A DNA stretch of 64,000 bases, from positions 48,773,950 to 48,837,949 of the forward strand of contig OX465579.1 in assembly GCA_950022655.1 (NCBI GenBank), given 5' to 3'. This DNA comes from Alentia gelatinosa. Taxonomy: Eukaryota > Annelida > Polychaeta > Phyllodocida > Polynoidae. Numbering within the stretch: the first letter of the stretch is position 1; the number at the start of each line of letters is the position of its first letter. The position numbers and the translations under genes were made by a program. The notes below the pieces were generated by a model, which saw only the letters and a program-made list of their open reading frames with translations, was not told where the DNA came from and did not search any database. Positions 1 through 13,060 of the stretch are shown here, in pieces.

Positions 1-2
1 AG

Positions 3-3000
3 GAGCTGGAGGATGATGAAGAGACTCGCACCAGAACAGGTACACCAAATAGTCACCTCCAACGGGGCTCTCTCCATCAATCTGCCACCCCTTCGGCCAG
101 AGCTGAGCTCTCCTGTTCTAGTTCTCTATACTAAATAACGTAAAGTGTTTGGACGTGAGTAGGTGGGTAGCAAGGAAGGAAAGTGTTAAAATATGGTAAA
201 GTGGAGCAACTTTTGACCTAATCCCAGATATTGGAAATAGTATTCAAATTTTTATTTGTTTCCCCCATTAAACCTTTGAAGGGGGGGGGGGGGGGGCGAA
301 ACATTGTTGATCAAAAATAACTTAATTTCACACAGGTCGGGAAAATGATCAAACCAGTTTGTTTTCCCCTTTATTTTAGTTATAACATCTGCAGATTACA
401 ATAAACGTTACATATCAACTCCCCTTGCGTAGATCAATTTTCTAAATGTAGTGGGGACCAGTCTGTAGCAGATTTTTCGGATGCACTTTCTAGGAAATCT
501 GGCTGTTACCAATCCTTTATACGTATTTGCTGAAATAATATCATAAATCTCCATAAAGCACTTCGCGGAGAATCCCCAGGTAAATATCAAAGAAGGAGGG
601 TTTGTGCTTTAGGCAGGAAGTCCAGCATAATCATAGCCAACATGCAGACAGGCGGATAGTGAGTGGTGAGTTAGCCTAGAATCGAAAGCCAGCGAGGCGA
701 TGATGGATGGAGACTGAAGCCGGCCTGCCTCCACATGTGGGAATGTGGTGCTACACTTACCTGCCGCCAGTTACTCATAGGCGAAAGAATGTTTCCACAA
801 CTATGGGGTGTTTAATGGTACACTTACCTGTATACACTATTACTCATAGTATTGAGAATGCTTCCACAATTGTGGGTAGTTTACTGTTACGCATACCTTT
901 ATATACACTGGTAATCATAGCAATGTGTATGCTGCCACAGCTATGGGGTGTTGTATATGGCACTTGCCTACATGCTGTTGCTTATAGCAGTGAAGATGTT
1001 GCCACAACTATGGGGCGCCTATTACTTCACTTCTGTTACCGAAAAACTATATTGCGAAAGATCTATTTTTGTCTCAGAAGTTCATTAATCGATTAATCAG
1101 TTATGATCTGATGCGGTTAGAATTTTATTTCCGTTGAGGAGGAGGTGGCTTTAATTTGAAATTGATATGCACTGTTTAATCACATGAACTTTAGATAGGC
1201 GGTTGAGGCAGAAACTCGAGGTAATATTGCAAGTAAGTACCTCGAGCAATTACGAATGTACGGGATCCATTCTTGCACATACTCTAACTGTAAGATCATC
1301 TCTCGTTAGGTGCTACCAACTCTATACTCGTTGCTGCTACCTCGGGAAAAAAATGTATTCTATGAACTGTAAATTAATACTCTGACGTGATTGTTGTTTC
1401 AGACCGATCAGCAGACATAGACCACCACCCCGGGCCTGCCATAGCTGCACTTATGAAACTATCCTTTGATGAAGAACACCGACATGCCATCTGTACATTA
1501 GGTAATGAACGAACTGACTGACATTGCTAGCGCTGTAAATGGAATTTGTACTTTTCCAAACGGGTCTCTGCGGCGATATAGAAGTCTTCATTGAAATTCT
1601 GTAAATATTTTATGACCTTGAATGGTATTTGTAACTAATAGTTACAAACATTTATATTTGAGACGGATGAAATAATGTTATGCTCATAGTGCTGAATATA
1701 TTATATATCAATTTTCAAAATATACTTAATTAATTATTCTATAAAATAGTGTGTGTATCATTTTTCTGTGAATATCTGGGCGTTTTAGACATAATGTAGG
1801 GACAACTTGGAAGATGGTAACGGTTAACTTTTGAACCAATTTATTTGTATTCTCTCTTAGTAATCTCGTTTTCTTGTGATGTTTTCAGGTGGTCTTCAAG
1901 CGATTGCCGAGCTACTACAAGTGGATCACGACGTGAACGGCAATACCACAGAGCAGTACAACATCACCATGCGACGCTATGCCTGTATGGCATTGACCAA
2001 CCTGACGTTTGGAGATGGTACCAACAAAGCCCTGCTTTGTTCCATGAAGTCCTGCATGCGTGCTTTGGTCGCACAACTTCACTCACCTAACGAGGACCTA
2101 CGCCAAGTGGCAGCTAGTGTCCTCCGGAATCTCTCGTGGAGGGCTGACTTGGCGAGCAAGAAGACTCTGCGGGAGGTCGGTGCGGTCACGGCCCTCATGT
2201 GTGCCTCCATGGAAGTCAAGAAGGAGTCAACGCTGAAGAGTATTCTCAGCGCCCTGTGGAACCTGTCTGCCCACTGCAGCGAAAACAAAGCCGATATATG
2301 TGCAGTGGACGGCTCGCTGGCATTTCTAGTCACAACACTTACCTATAAAAGCCCCTCTAAGACACTTGCCATTATTGAGAATGGAGGCGGCATTTTGAGG
2401 AACATTTCCAGTCATATAGCCGTTCGAGAAGACTATAGGAAGATTCTACGTCAACATGGCTGTTTACAGATACTCCTGAAACATTTGCGTTCACCAAGTT
2501 TAACAATAGTGAGCAATGCCTGTGGCACGCTATGGAATCTGTCTGCACGCTGTCCTGAGGACCAGAAGTCGCTATGGGAAATGGGCGCAGTCAGCATGCT
2601 AAGGAATCTAGTGCACTCGAAACATAAAATGATTTCAATGGGCAGTGCTGCCGCTTTAAAGAATCTGCTTGCAGCAAAGCCTGCCATGGTTAACTTGGAC
2701 CTCGACCGTCATACCAAGTCGAATATGCCTTCCCTGCACGTGCGGAAACAGCGAGCCCTGGAGGCCGAGCTCGACCAGAACCTGGCTGAGACATGCGACA
2801 ATGTGGAGAGCCCACAAGGGAGCCCTACAGAGACACGAAAACACATTCCTGCCCACGACTCCAAGTTCCTGTATACCACAGAGAACTGCGGGATCTACCA
2901 GGTGGCAGACAATGAACCCCGGCGCTCCATGTTGCGGGGTCACCACCTCAGCCGCAACCTGAGTGGGGAGAACTCTCCCCGCTCGCCACAGAGGTCAGTC

Positions 3001-3757
3001 TCAAGGTCAGCCAGCCAGGACAGTGTGGGGAGTACACACTCTGACATCTCCTATGACCGCCACCGAGTGCAGGATGTGCTTCGAAAGAGCTCGAAGCTCC
3101 TACAAGAACGGCAAAATATGAATCTTGACCGGCGGCGTGACCTGTCACATCGCTTCAACAACAGTACAAGCACTATTGGTGAGGGCATGCGTATGTCGGG
3201 AAGTGACTCAAGTATAACTGACCGGGCACGTGGCAATGGGCCGAACAGTCGGATAATGCAGGTCATGCATGAAGTGGCTGTACATGCTGGCATTGACCCT
3301 GGCCCATTCACGAAGGAACAGTACGGGCCGAACCTACAGGAATCTCAGTCTGCTGAGGGTACAACACAGAATGTAAGACAAACACAGAATGTTGATGCCC
3401 AAGGGAGAAGAGCCATCCCCCTCTTCATACCCAGGGAGGGCCAGTCCTTTAATCATGGCCAGCCAGATATGGGAGACAGCCCACCTGATGAAAGTGACAT
3501 TGATCAGTTAAACAGTGTTGGGCAGAAAGAAGGGCTAGGTATGCATTATGCTAGCCTCAGCCAGTGCATGGACGATGATGACGACCATGTTGAAGATGAG
3601 CCAATAAACTATAGTATGAAATACTCTGAGTCGCCAAGGAGTGATTCTGGCGATCAAAATACACCTGCCACCTTTGCAAAACCTGTGTCAAAGGTGGCCA
3701 ATGTTGTAGCAGGCATGATTCAGACCACAGAAAGCGCTAACCAGCTTAGTAAGCAGC

Positions 3758-3789
<32 letters not shown>

Positions 3790-6700
3790 CCAACAGCTGT
3801 GATTCAGCCAAACAACAAACAGGTTAATAATATGAATAATATGAACATCCCTCAGTATAGTGGTTATGCCGAGACTGATCTGGACAATGAGGAAATGGAC
3901 CAACCTACCAACTACAGCATCCGTTTTGCTGAGCACACGGATGATGGCCATTTCACTGACCAACCCATCAACTATAGCACAAGGTACAAGGAGCCGGAGG
4001 GAAGCTGTGTAGAGTGTAAGATGGAGGCTCACAGGTGTAATGAATACGTTGAACATCTGGAACCTCACATAGACGATGACACAATGCGTACCTTCTGCAC
4101 AGAAGGTACTCCTTTAAATTACCTTTCCACAGCCACCTCAATGAATGATCTCAGTGGTAAAGGTGCGAAATACACATCAGAAGATCATAAGGATCACAAG
4201 GCGGGCGGTATGGGACCCCCACATGGACCACCCCCACTTAGGAAAGCCTTCAGTGAAGGCTGTGGCAGCCAGAGTCGCCCGGCTACTGTGGTTGTCCCAG
4301 CCAAGCACGTTGAGGCTGCTAACATCCAAAACAACAATGTTCCTGGTGTCAAGTCTGTCTCAACACCATCCGAACAAGCCAACCTGTACTCATATGATGA
4401 TACCAGTGCTAGTGCTAGTCCTAGTGAGAAACCAACCAAGTATTGTACGGAAGGAACCCCAACCACTTTCTCTCGGGTCAGCTCATTGAGCAGTTTGCAT
4501 AGTAGTGAAGCACAGGATCATACAAGCTCTACAGCAGAGCCCCGGAACCGAGATGATCTTGTCCTCCAAAGTATTGATGAGAATACCAGTCTTGAGATTA
4601 CCACTAGTGCTGATGTCACAATATGTCAGCCTGAAAACCAGAATGACAGCTATCAGTCGTCTGCCAACACTACCACCGGTTCGCAAGGCAATGATAGCAT
4701 TGCTGGCACTACAACAAAGAGTGTAACGTTTGATGATAATAACCAAGTTCAGGAAACTCCACTCATGTTTTCACGCTGTAGTTCACTTGGCTCACTCAGC
4801 AGTTTTGACGCACACTCTGTGCACAGCTCCGTGGTGAGCGAATACAGCCGTCGGGCTAGTGAAGTCGTATCACCTAGCGACCTACCTGATTCGCCAAGTG
4901 ATACCATGCCACCAAGCCCAACCCACTGCAAATCACCTGTCAAGTTCATTGGCACAGCCGCGGCGGATGACTCAGAGGAAGAGAACGAAGCTGATATCAC
5001 GCAGATCGAGAAGCTGCCTAATAATAAGTCTAGCAGTGAGCACAGCAAAAAGTCCTCTGAGAAGACCACACCAAAGGCCACGACTCAGGGCAACGATTCG
5101 CAGATATACAATGACTTGACAGTTCGATTTGCAGAGGAGGACTCCCCTGTTGGATTCTCATGTGGATCCAGTCTTAGTCGGCTGACAATTGATGATGAAC
5201 CTCACCTTGAGAAAGACTCTAACCTACGGAGGGTCCCGCTTGGTCAAGAAGATGACGACAAGCAGGAGGTTCCAGAGGTTACACAGGAACCAGAGAACAC
5301 TGCTGTACTCAAGGAACCCACCAGTCCCATCCCTATTGATGACCTTAGTGACGACGACGACGATTTGTCAGTCTCAGAAGGGGAAGAGGACATGTTAGCG
5401 GCCTGTATCAATCTGGCTATGCCCAACAACTCCCGAAAGAAAATGAAGCGAAGCACATCTGACAGTTACCTGAAGAAAAAAGCTGGTTTGACAAAGGTCA
5501 ACAACCTTGGTGGTATGATGGCAACATCAACACCTGCAGGCAAATCACGCCTACCAATGAAGGTGCCAAATATCGCTCATGTAGCTCCTATGTCACCTTA
5601 CACTGGCGCCACCTACGCACCAAGGATGAATGCCAGCTACCATGGTAACCTCTCCCATCAGGATGATCCGTTTGACGCCCCAGATACTCCCAGGAAGTTT
5701 GCAACAGAGGGGACCCCACTGAACTTTTCCAATGCTGGGTCGCTGGGTGGCTCATTGAGTGATCTCAGTGTGGGAGACGACACTCAGCATCATCGAGGTG
5801 ATGGTGAGAGTGATGTGTATCACACACCTAGCAAGCCAACAACAGGTGCTGCACCCGTGCGTGGTGCTTCAGTGTGTGAAGTGGATGACACTAAATCTGA
5901 TATCAGTTCTTTATCAGAAGAATGCGAGGATCTTCTCTCTGAGGCAATAGAAGCTGCCATGCCAAAGAACAAACCAAAAGCAAAGAAGATGGATCGTATA
6001 GCAGAAGGAAGTGACACTAAAATAAAAATGCATTTCCAGATCCCAGCTTTCAAGACTAAAAAAGCAAGTGTTGATTCACAGCAGAGTGCCCCAAACCACA
6101 GAACTGTGAGCATGCCGTCAGACACTGTGATGTCCTATGCAACAGAAGGAACACCACTGAATTTCTCCACGGCCAATTCGCTGAGTGACCTATCATGTGA
6201 TGACAGTGAGCTTGATAACAGCCAGAAAGAAGTAAAAAAGCCTGTGGCCAAAGCGCATGTCCCTGAGGTACTGCCCCCGCCACCAGCTTACCAAGATACC
6301 TCACATTTCACCAATGCCTTTGACTCGCCACGTACGTTTGGAATTGAGGGCACCCCAGTGAGCTTCTCTAGAAATGACTCTCTTAGTTCACTGAGTTGCG
6401 ATGAAGATGCTGATCTTCAGGATGATAAGGAACAGTTGAAGAAGCTGCAGGGCCCTCGTGGACATGTGTCTCCAGGTGGAAGCGTTACTCCTCCTTCAAA
6501 GGGGTCAGCAGCTAAGAGTCGTATTGCCCTCAATCGGCGTATTGGACAGTTGGCAGGGTCGTCTACCCCTGCTATTGCGAAAGGCCGTACAAGCAAAGCT
6601 CACAGGTCATTACAATACAACGAAGGCAATGAGCCAACAGAGCAACCCGGCCCTCCTGATCAGGCACACATGTACGCAGTTGAGGGAACCCCGAATTGTT

Positions 6701-9700
6701 TCTCACGGAACTCTTCACTGAGTTCCCTCAACAGTGATGACCATGAGGGTCTGGCTCAAAGAAATTCCGGCTCAGGGTCGAATGAGAACTCTCCCGAGCC
6801 TGCACGTGACCACAGTGCATCATTCCAAGTGGAAGACACGCCTCGTGTGTTTTCACGAAACAGCTCTCTCAGTTCTCTCAGTGTGGAGTCCCTCAGCTAT
6901 GAACCAACCGCTTCTGAAAAGGCCCTACTGGAAGAATGTATCAACGCGGCAATGCCTAAAAGTAAGTCATCCAAGAAGAAGAAGACCCCGTCAACGGGAA
7001 GTGCGCCTAGGGTACCTAAGATGAAAACGTCTAAGTCGGAAGAGTCCAGTCTGTCTGCACGGGCTGGCGAGGATCCGTCAAAAAACGTGAGGGCGTCCCA
7101 GTCAAAAAACGAGTCCACAACAGAAGAAAGCCGAGGACCGAATGATGCCTCTGGATTGGTGTTCCGGAGATCCGCATCGGAAGGATCAAAGACTCGTTTT
7201 GGCTGGAGACGCCCCACATCAGAAACAAATGATAAACAGTGTAAAGAGGAATACAATCAAGAACAGGTCCTCGGCAATAATATTATAGCAGAGGGCGCCA
7301 GCGATGGTGACCCTTATGTATGTGAAAATGTATGTGATGATGTGATTGATGAATGTAATGATTTAGATCAACAGTTACCACCACCTTCTGACTTTGGTAA
7401 CGGTAATTCTGATGCTGAGGTCACTCTCGAGAACAGTGTACATCTTGGTGATCAAAATGAATTCCTACAGAATGTGTTCATGGAGATGCCTGCTTCAACT
7501 CGAGAGATTGACTCAGACAAGCAGAGGATTAGTGATGATGACATGGAGCTTACCAGTGACAAGGAACAGAAAGCCATCGCCATCAACGAGAAGGATCATT
7601 GCTCAGAGCCCAGTGAGAGCGAAGACGTAGACAGTATTGGTAGTTCCCATTCTGTAGGAGAGCGAAACTTCGGGCATACAAAAGAGCGTGCATCTTTCTA
7701 CCTTGAAGGCAACTTTGAAGACAACCACATGACCCCAAATGTTATGGAGGTGTCAGGAGAAGCACAGGATTTCATGGATATTACAGCAGAGACCTTCCCT
7801 AAAAGTATGGAAGTCTCTCTGATATCCGATATATCCACGCCTGGTGAGGATCCTCCGCCTCCTTTTAACCATGATGTATCATCTATTTCAGCTGTGGATG
7901 ACTGCAATGACTATGCTGAACCACCACCAGCATTCAATGACAGTGCAAACGATAGTGCCAATGACAGTTTGTCTAACAACAGTACAACCCTGGAAACCCC
8001 AGTTACCTCTTCTGAGGACAACACTGTGGTAGAAGCTACTGATCTAGAGAAAATGCTAGAAATGTCACCTGAACAAGAGCGAGCACTAGAAGAGAACGCG
8101 AGCCTCATTGTTTCGGAACTTTCGCTTACAAGACAGTTGTCTTGTAGTACCCTCGATGAAGATTTATTCATTGAGAATGAGACCATTTCACTGGTCAGTA
8201 ACGACTGCATGTCGGACACGGCATCTGAAGCATCCATTGCTCTGTCTTCCAGCTCGAAGACAGTCTCGGAACAGGCCAGTGAAAGCTCCACCGTATCGCT
8301 TCATTCTAGTGCTCCCAGTGTGGGACCCAAAAGTCCAGGCCCAAGAATCGTTAAGCCAGGATTGAGCCGGTTCAAAAAGCCAGATCCAGAGGCTGAAGAA
8401 ACTCAAGGAAAAGGTATAAGAGGCAAGAGAAGATCACTGTTTGCACGGGTAACACCAAAGCCTTTGAAGAGTCCCTCTCCACCTCCTGGTAAATCAATTA
8501 GGGGTGGAGGTGGCACTCCGCCTAAGAATAAATTGAAGGATTCGCCAAAGGAGCAGCAGAAACAAACCGCTACTTCCGCAAAACCCCCAGTTAAACCACA
8601 GCAAAGACTTCGCACTCCTCCCCCTCCTAAGAACACTTCTAGATTGTCTGCTAAGTCACTGGACAGCTCGAAAGTCACACCACCGAAAGTACCAGTACGC
8701 GACAGCAGCTTGAAGACAGCCAACAGCTCTTCGCAACGGACAGCCTCCCCCTCGACTTCAAATACCTCTAAGGTGACACCTGTTAGCCCTAAAGCTGCAC
8801 ATAGTTCTAAACTTACAACTCCCCCTAAAGGTGGTCTCAGTAAGATTGCCAGTAAGATCAACTCGGGCCTTCCAAGAACACCAGGTAAAGGAAAGGATTC
8901 ATCTCCGAAAGCTAAGACACCTGTTGAGCCTGAGAGACCACCTCCACCTGTGAAACAAGGTACCTTCACCAAAGACGAGCCGTCACAGAATGCTCCCGAG
9001 ATAAACGGAGAGACCAGTGATAAGCGGGCATCTGTTTGCAGCCAGGGTTCGAATCGCAGCTCTGCGGAGCTGAAGTACTCCAGTGAGTCACAGGAGAAGC
9101 TCACCCGAGGAGCTGCTGGCACTCGCACCCCGAATCGGAACAGTTCAGGTAGTATGTCTGAGAGGCCCGGGTCGTGGTCAAGATCCCTTGACTGTGACGC
9201 AGATATCCCAGTGGAAAACGGTATTCAGAAGAGTAACTCCCCGGCCCCTTTGACTGCAATCAGGAAAAGTAGCAGCGGCAGTGTGTCCAAGTCATCGAGC
9301 AGTGGTAGTCTTGGGAAGGTGAGCAAATCGTCCAGTAGCAGCAGTATGGGCAAGACTGGTAGCACTGGCAGTGTCAACAAGTCAACGAGTAATACTAGTG
9401 TGAACAGGCTTGGCAGTAAATCACCTCTTACCAAGTCCAACAGTGGTGGACCCACAGGAAAGAAGACCTCCGCTGTGAGTCCGATGAGGAAGACTACGAG
9501 CAATACGTCCCTGACTAAGACAACGCCCGGTAAGAGTGATGTCAAGAAGTCGGAGAGCCAAGCCAGTCTTGGTCAGAAGACGGGACTCTCAAACCCCAGG
9601 CCCAGCACGCCACCAAGTCGCAGACTGTCCGGTGGAAGTACTCCGTCTCCTGCTGCCAAGAATAGTGCCTCCCCAGCTTCTGGTGCCGGGAAGAAGACAC

Positions 9701-10911
9701 CGGCAGCAGGGAGCAGCAAAAAACCGGCTGTCAGTAAGATTGCAGGTCTGTGGCGTAAAGAAGATAAGTCGCCGCCTGTAAAGTCCTCAACAGACTCAAC
9801 CAAGTCGAAGGATGATAAGGCGGCAGCGTCATTCAAGGCTCCGTTAAAATCACCTAAACCTCCTCGACGCTCCTTGCTGTCAGTGGTAAAACCAAGTTCA
9901 GAGAAGAAGAAAGCGGAGACGAGTAAGAAGAAAGACCTAACACGAAGCTCGACCTACGACAAGTTGCCCGTTCCGGAGAGCGAAGAGGAAAAGACAAATC
10001 CAACTGCAGCTGAAGAGCAGTTATTGAACCCTAACGCTGGTACAAAGAAACAATGGCGACGAACCTACACGATCGACCCTGAGGATGAGGTCGCGCATGC
10101 TATTGATATCGGAGTAGATTCCTCCTCCACCGAACTGCCTCAACCCACGCCAAAGCCTAAAAAGTCATCTAGTATCTGGAGACGAAATGCGGCCGACGCT
10201 GAAGCCATAGAGGCCAAACAACCCAAGGAAGCAGCCGCATTCTCTTTGTCCTCCAAGAAAATGAGTCTCTGGAAAAAGGGGAGTTCTGATAATGTATCCC
10301 ACAGCACGGAAGAAAGTCCAGGGCAGTCCAAGTTGCCTAAGCCTGGTACGAGTGGGGTGTGGATGCGGCGTAGTGGATCGCTCATTCCATCCAATGCAGG
10401 AAAGACCCAGGAGACGTCACTGGCCAATGGCTATGTTCAGAAAGACTTCACAAAGCATCCCCAGCCTCTGGGAGCAATATCGCCGACCGGTGAGGAAAAG
10501 ACGATCACTGTGAGTAGCCCCAAGGGTGAACTAAATGCTGCTATCGTGCCCCCATACAACTACACCCCCACACAGAAAACCCCTACCACCAGTACGACGA
10601 TCGCAGGGAGCAGCGGGTGCAGCAGCCTGGTTATTACGCCAAGCACACGAGTCTCCCCGGTGAGAATGGGGAAAGTCGCCAAGCAGCAGTTCACCGAGGT
10701 CACCTACCAGTCAGACGAAGGGGTGATGTCCGTGCAAGGACTGGCCCCAGCCAAACCCAAGTCTTCCAGCGCAGCCACCAAACCTCTCACTAAGACAGAG
10801 ATGCTGATCGCACGGCGACGCCAGTCCTACCTAAACAGTCGAAACAAGGCTGACAAGGCGGCGGATGAGGAGAAAAACAAGAAATCTGCGTGCTTGGTTA
10901 CGACTGTATAG
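3..10911 (+). CDS. APC: APC (adenomatous polyposis coli) homologue, 3' portion (5' exons outside window)
   Basis: Exons read: 3-39 (partial), 1403-1501 and 1889-10911, joined in frame through split codons G|AC (Asp) and G|GT (Gly); GT donors at 40 and 1502, AG acceptors before 1403 and 1889. This gives 3052 residues in the window. The order matches APC: last Armadillo repeats (to about 2690), three 15-aa beta-catenin repeats (about 3589-3639, 3883-3942, 3952-3999), nine 20-aa-type repeats (4081-6885), three SAMP axin-binding motifs (5389, 5929, 6922), a Ser/Pro/Lys-rich basic region (8300-10400), an SxLP motif near 10327 resembling the EB1-binding SxIP, and a C-terminal TTV like the human PDZ-ligand end. 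Known role: scaffold of the beta-catenin destruction complex and microtubule plus-end binder. Human APC is 2843 aa in total, so this C-terminal part is several hundred residues longer than its human counterpart. The terminal exon has no intron over 9 kb, as in vertebrate APC. Identity is certain; the N-terminus lies upstream. Confidence 0.97.
40..1402 (+). other. APC intron with G16 tract and ~70-bp tandem repeat
   Basis: Intron between the partial exon and the 99-nt exon. It has a G16 homopolymer at 281-296 and a degenerate tandem repeat from about 731. The open frame at 707-1096 crosses repeat units whose spacing is not a multiple of three, so I do not treat it as a gene. Confidence 0.85.
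731..1040 (+). repeat. Diverged minisatellite, ~64-71 bp unit, about 4.5 copies
   Basis: The phrase CCACAACTATGGGG or a close variant recurs at 731, 795, 864, 935 and 1002. Each is followed by related text (acacttacctg, then tactcatag, then gaatgctt). Spacings are 64, 69, 71 and 67 bp. Copies are clearly related but several substitutions apart, which suggests an old array. Confidence 0.75.
1502..1888 (+). other. Short phase-1 APC intron
   Basis: 387-bp AT-rich intron with donor GTAATG and acceptor gttttcag. It splits a Gly codon inside the conserved stretch TLGGLQAIAELLQ. No embedded repeat seen. Confidence 0.9.
3754..3789 (+). repeat. Poly-glutamine run (12 Q) in APC
   Basis: One CAG followed by eleven CAA codons, lying between the first and second 15-aa repeats. 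The nearly pure CAA tract is a candidate length polymorphism. Human APC has no polyQ at this position. Confidence 0.95.
4081..6885 (+). other. APC: APC beta-catenin/axin regulatory block: nine 20-aa-type repeats and three SAMP motifs
   Basis: 20-aa-type repeats (core E-G/D-TP-x-x-FS, then SSLSSLS-like) start near 4081, 4435, 4747, 5115, 5692, 6127, 6328, 6667 and 6817. SAMP-type motifs ending in A-M-P lie near 5389-5427 (LAMP), 5929-5970 (AAMP) and 6922-6963 (AAMP). Human APC has seven 20-aa repeats and three SAMPs. Repeats 7-9 have the full FSRN(D/S)SLSSL core, which in human APC is phosphorylated for tight beta-catenin binding. Repeats 1, 4, 5 and 6 deviate (for instance FSCGSSLSRL) and may bind weakly. 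Confidence 0.85.
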
Positions 10912-13056
10912 CTAGAGGGGCTGGGGAGTAGAGCTGGTGAACAATAGGGTAAAACACACACCATTTTCATGTGAGTGTGAGGGGAAGTGTTCAAAGACGC
11001 TGACAAAGGGACAGACCCATTTTTACAACTGGAACATATATAACTTATTGGTGCCTGATTGAGGACTGTCTCATTACTCGCTCTCTCTCTGTGGATCATA
11101 TTTGCGCTGTCGTCAGCCTCGCTCCTTGTTGTTAATAATACAAATCATTGCCTCCAATTTTTATATTCACTTGTTGATTGATGGAATCGTGAACGACTGA
11201 TACAGACAGAACGCGCAGGTACAACGTGAACAGAATGGCATAAGATATACATACATACATATATATATATTTATTTCATTATTGGTATTAAGTGATGTAC
11301 AAATGGTTATTGTTGTACTTGCAGTCTTAATGTCAGTCATACTGGTATTTCCGTTCTCGCCTTACTGTATGTATACACTTCACAGTCACACCATTGTTAT
11401 TTATCAACTATATGGACAAGAAGAAAAATATACTAGAGATTCTATTGAAATATCAACTCAGTATCAGGTAAATATTGATTCTTTTGCTACATGTTCAGTC
11501 CATCTCATGTATAACAAACATATATACACCCGAGAAGTGCAGAAATTCATAGCAAGTGAATATAGAATGGTCTAGTGTCACATAGTTCAGCTTAAGGTTA
11601 TAACGGACAGTTTGAAACTGAATATTATAACAACGGCATGTTCAATATCAATGCGAGATGCTAAATATAGCTTTTGCACTTGGATTAGTGAAAGCCTTTA
11701 AATATTCTCATCAAATGACCCTGTTACAACAAGGTTGGAGAATTTTATGGTTGATCTTTTTAAATGTATATGTTTTTCGCACTGAAGTTGGTTAGTTTAC
11801 AGTGTTGATGGCTTTGTTGCCACTTATATTGTAAAGCTTGATTATTTATTAAGACTGTAATTATTTTTATACAGACATCATGCTCGTGCTGTATTGTAGC
11901 AAAGAACTACGACAGCCTGAGATATAAAAAAAGACATAATGATACAGTAGCTTTGACAAATTAGAACAGTTTTCTATTTTGATTGATTGCATACAATTCT
12001 GCAGGAACATTGAATTGTCTTATGTCTGTGTACTTGTATACGTCTTGTGTAATTATGTCTTAGATCATGACAAATAATAACCAACCAAAATTTAAAAAAA
12101 CCATACACGAAGACCGCATGCTTGTAACCACATTGTACTCGTACACTGAGACTGTTTTGGTCACAGTAGACTGCTGGTCATAACCATCTGACATAACGTG
12201 TGCACCTTTACAGATGTACTTGGTACGTGTCGTTTGTAGTTCTAGTTACACATCCTCGCTTACCCAGCTATGACTCGCTTTACGTGTTTAGCCTAGAGGA
12301 GAGACTACACTGATGAATAACCAGAGTCATGGTGCTAAAGATGAGCTTATCTATTAAACCATTTAGAATATGCATTCACTTATATAATCCAATTCTAATC
12401 TAGAGCTGCTCCCCAGTATTGATCCACCGATGGTCATAAGTTAATCTGTTAAAAAAAACATGTGGATATTGGGTGGTCCCATATGAACATTGAAAGATTC
12501 GGGCACTTAAAAGCGATATGATGGTTCAAGCCCCAAAAGAGTGCAATATATCATAAGGTGTTCGTTTTCTCTGTGTAAAGTTAAATATATGTATACTAAA
12601 ATAAGAGGTTGGTGTGTCCCAGGTTATAGTGGGATGGAATGTACAGAACTAACAACCAGCCTTGTGTGTGTATATTGCTACATCGTCTTTGTAAATAATG
12701 GTCACCTAATAGTGGCACTAGAATGTGTAGCCAGAGCTGGATTTGGTTGTACTTGTGTGTCTTTGAGCCGTTTAATCCAACTTTTAAAGATTGGTCTCTG
12801 CAAAAAGACTATGCAAAGTCTCGGCCGTATCCTAGATGGACATGTTTAATAACGAAAACGAAATTATATCTTCTTCATTACCATCCCTGTCCCGTTTTTT
12901 TTGTGTGAGCAAACTAATCGATATGTTCATAAAAGGAGGATATGGATGGCAGGGCCCTCCTGAAATTCTTATTGGAGAAAATAGTCACAACAACTGGAAT
13001 TCCTAATGTTAAAATAGCTTTATTGGACATCCGAAAGGGCCAGACTGTGCAGACGT
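10912..13056 (+). other. APC 3' flank, probably 3' UTR
   Basis: AT-rich sequence after the APC stop codon with no convincing coding potential. A short ATAC/AT microsatellite lies at about 11246-11272. I did not find a decisive cleavage site. AATAAA hexamers occur further downstream at 13292, 13864 and 14075, so the 3' end cannot be placed. Confidence 0.5.
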
Positions 13057-13060
13057 GATG

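Noticed and set aside
281..296. G16 tract as regulatory element
   Set aside because: A lone homopolymer; similar runs (C11 at 15657, G12 at 60290) occur by slippage. The count itself may be unreliable.
707..1096. 129-codon open frame
   Set aside because: It spans a tandem repeat with spacing that is not a multiple of three and lies in an APC intron; no homology seen.
8403..9128. 241-codon antisense frame within APC
   Set aside because: Shadow of the Ser/Pro/Lys-rich coding strand; low-complexity composition, no independent signature.
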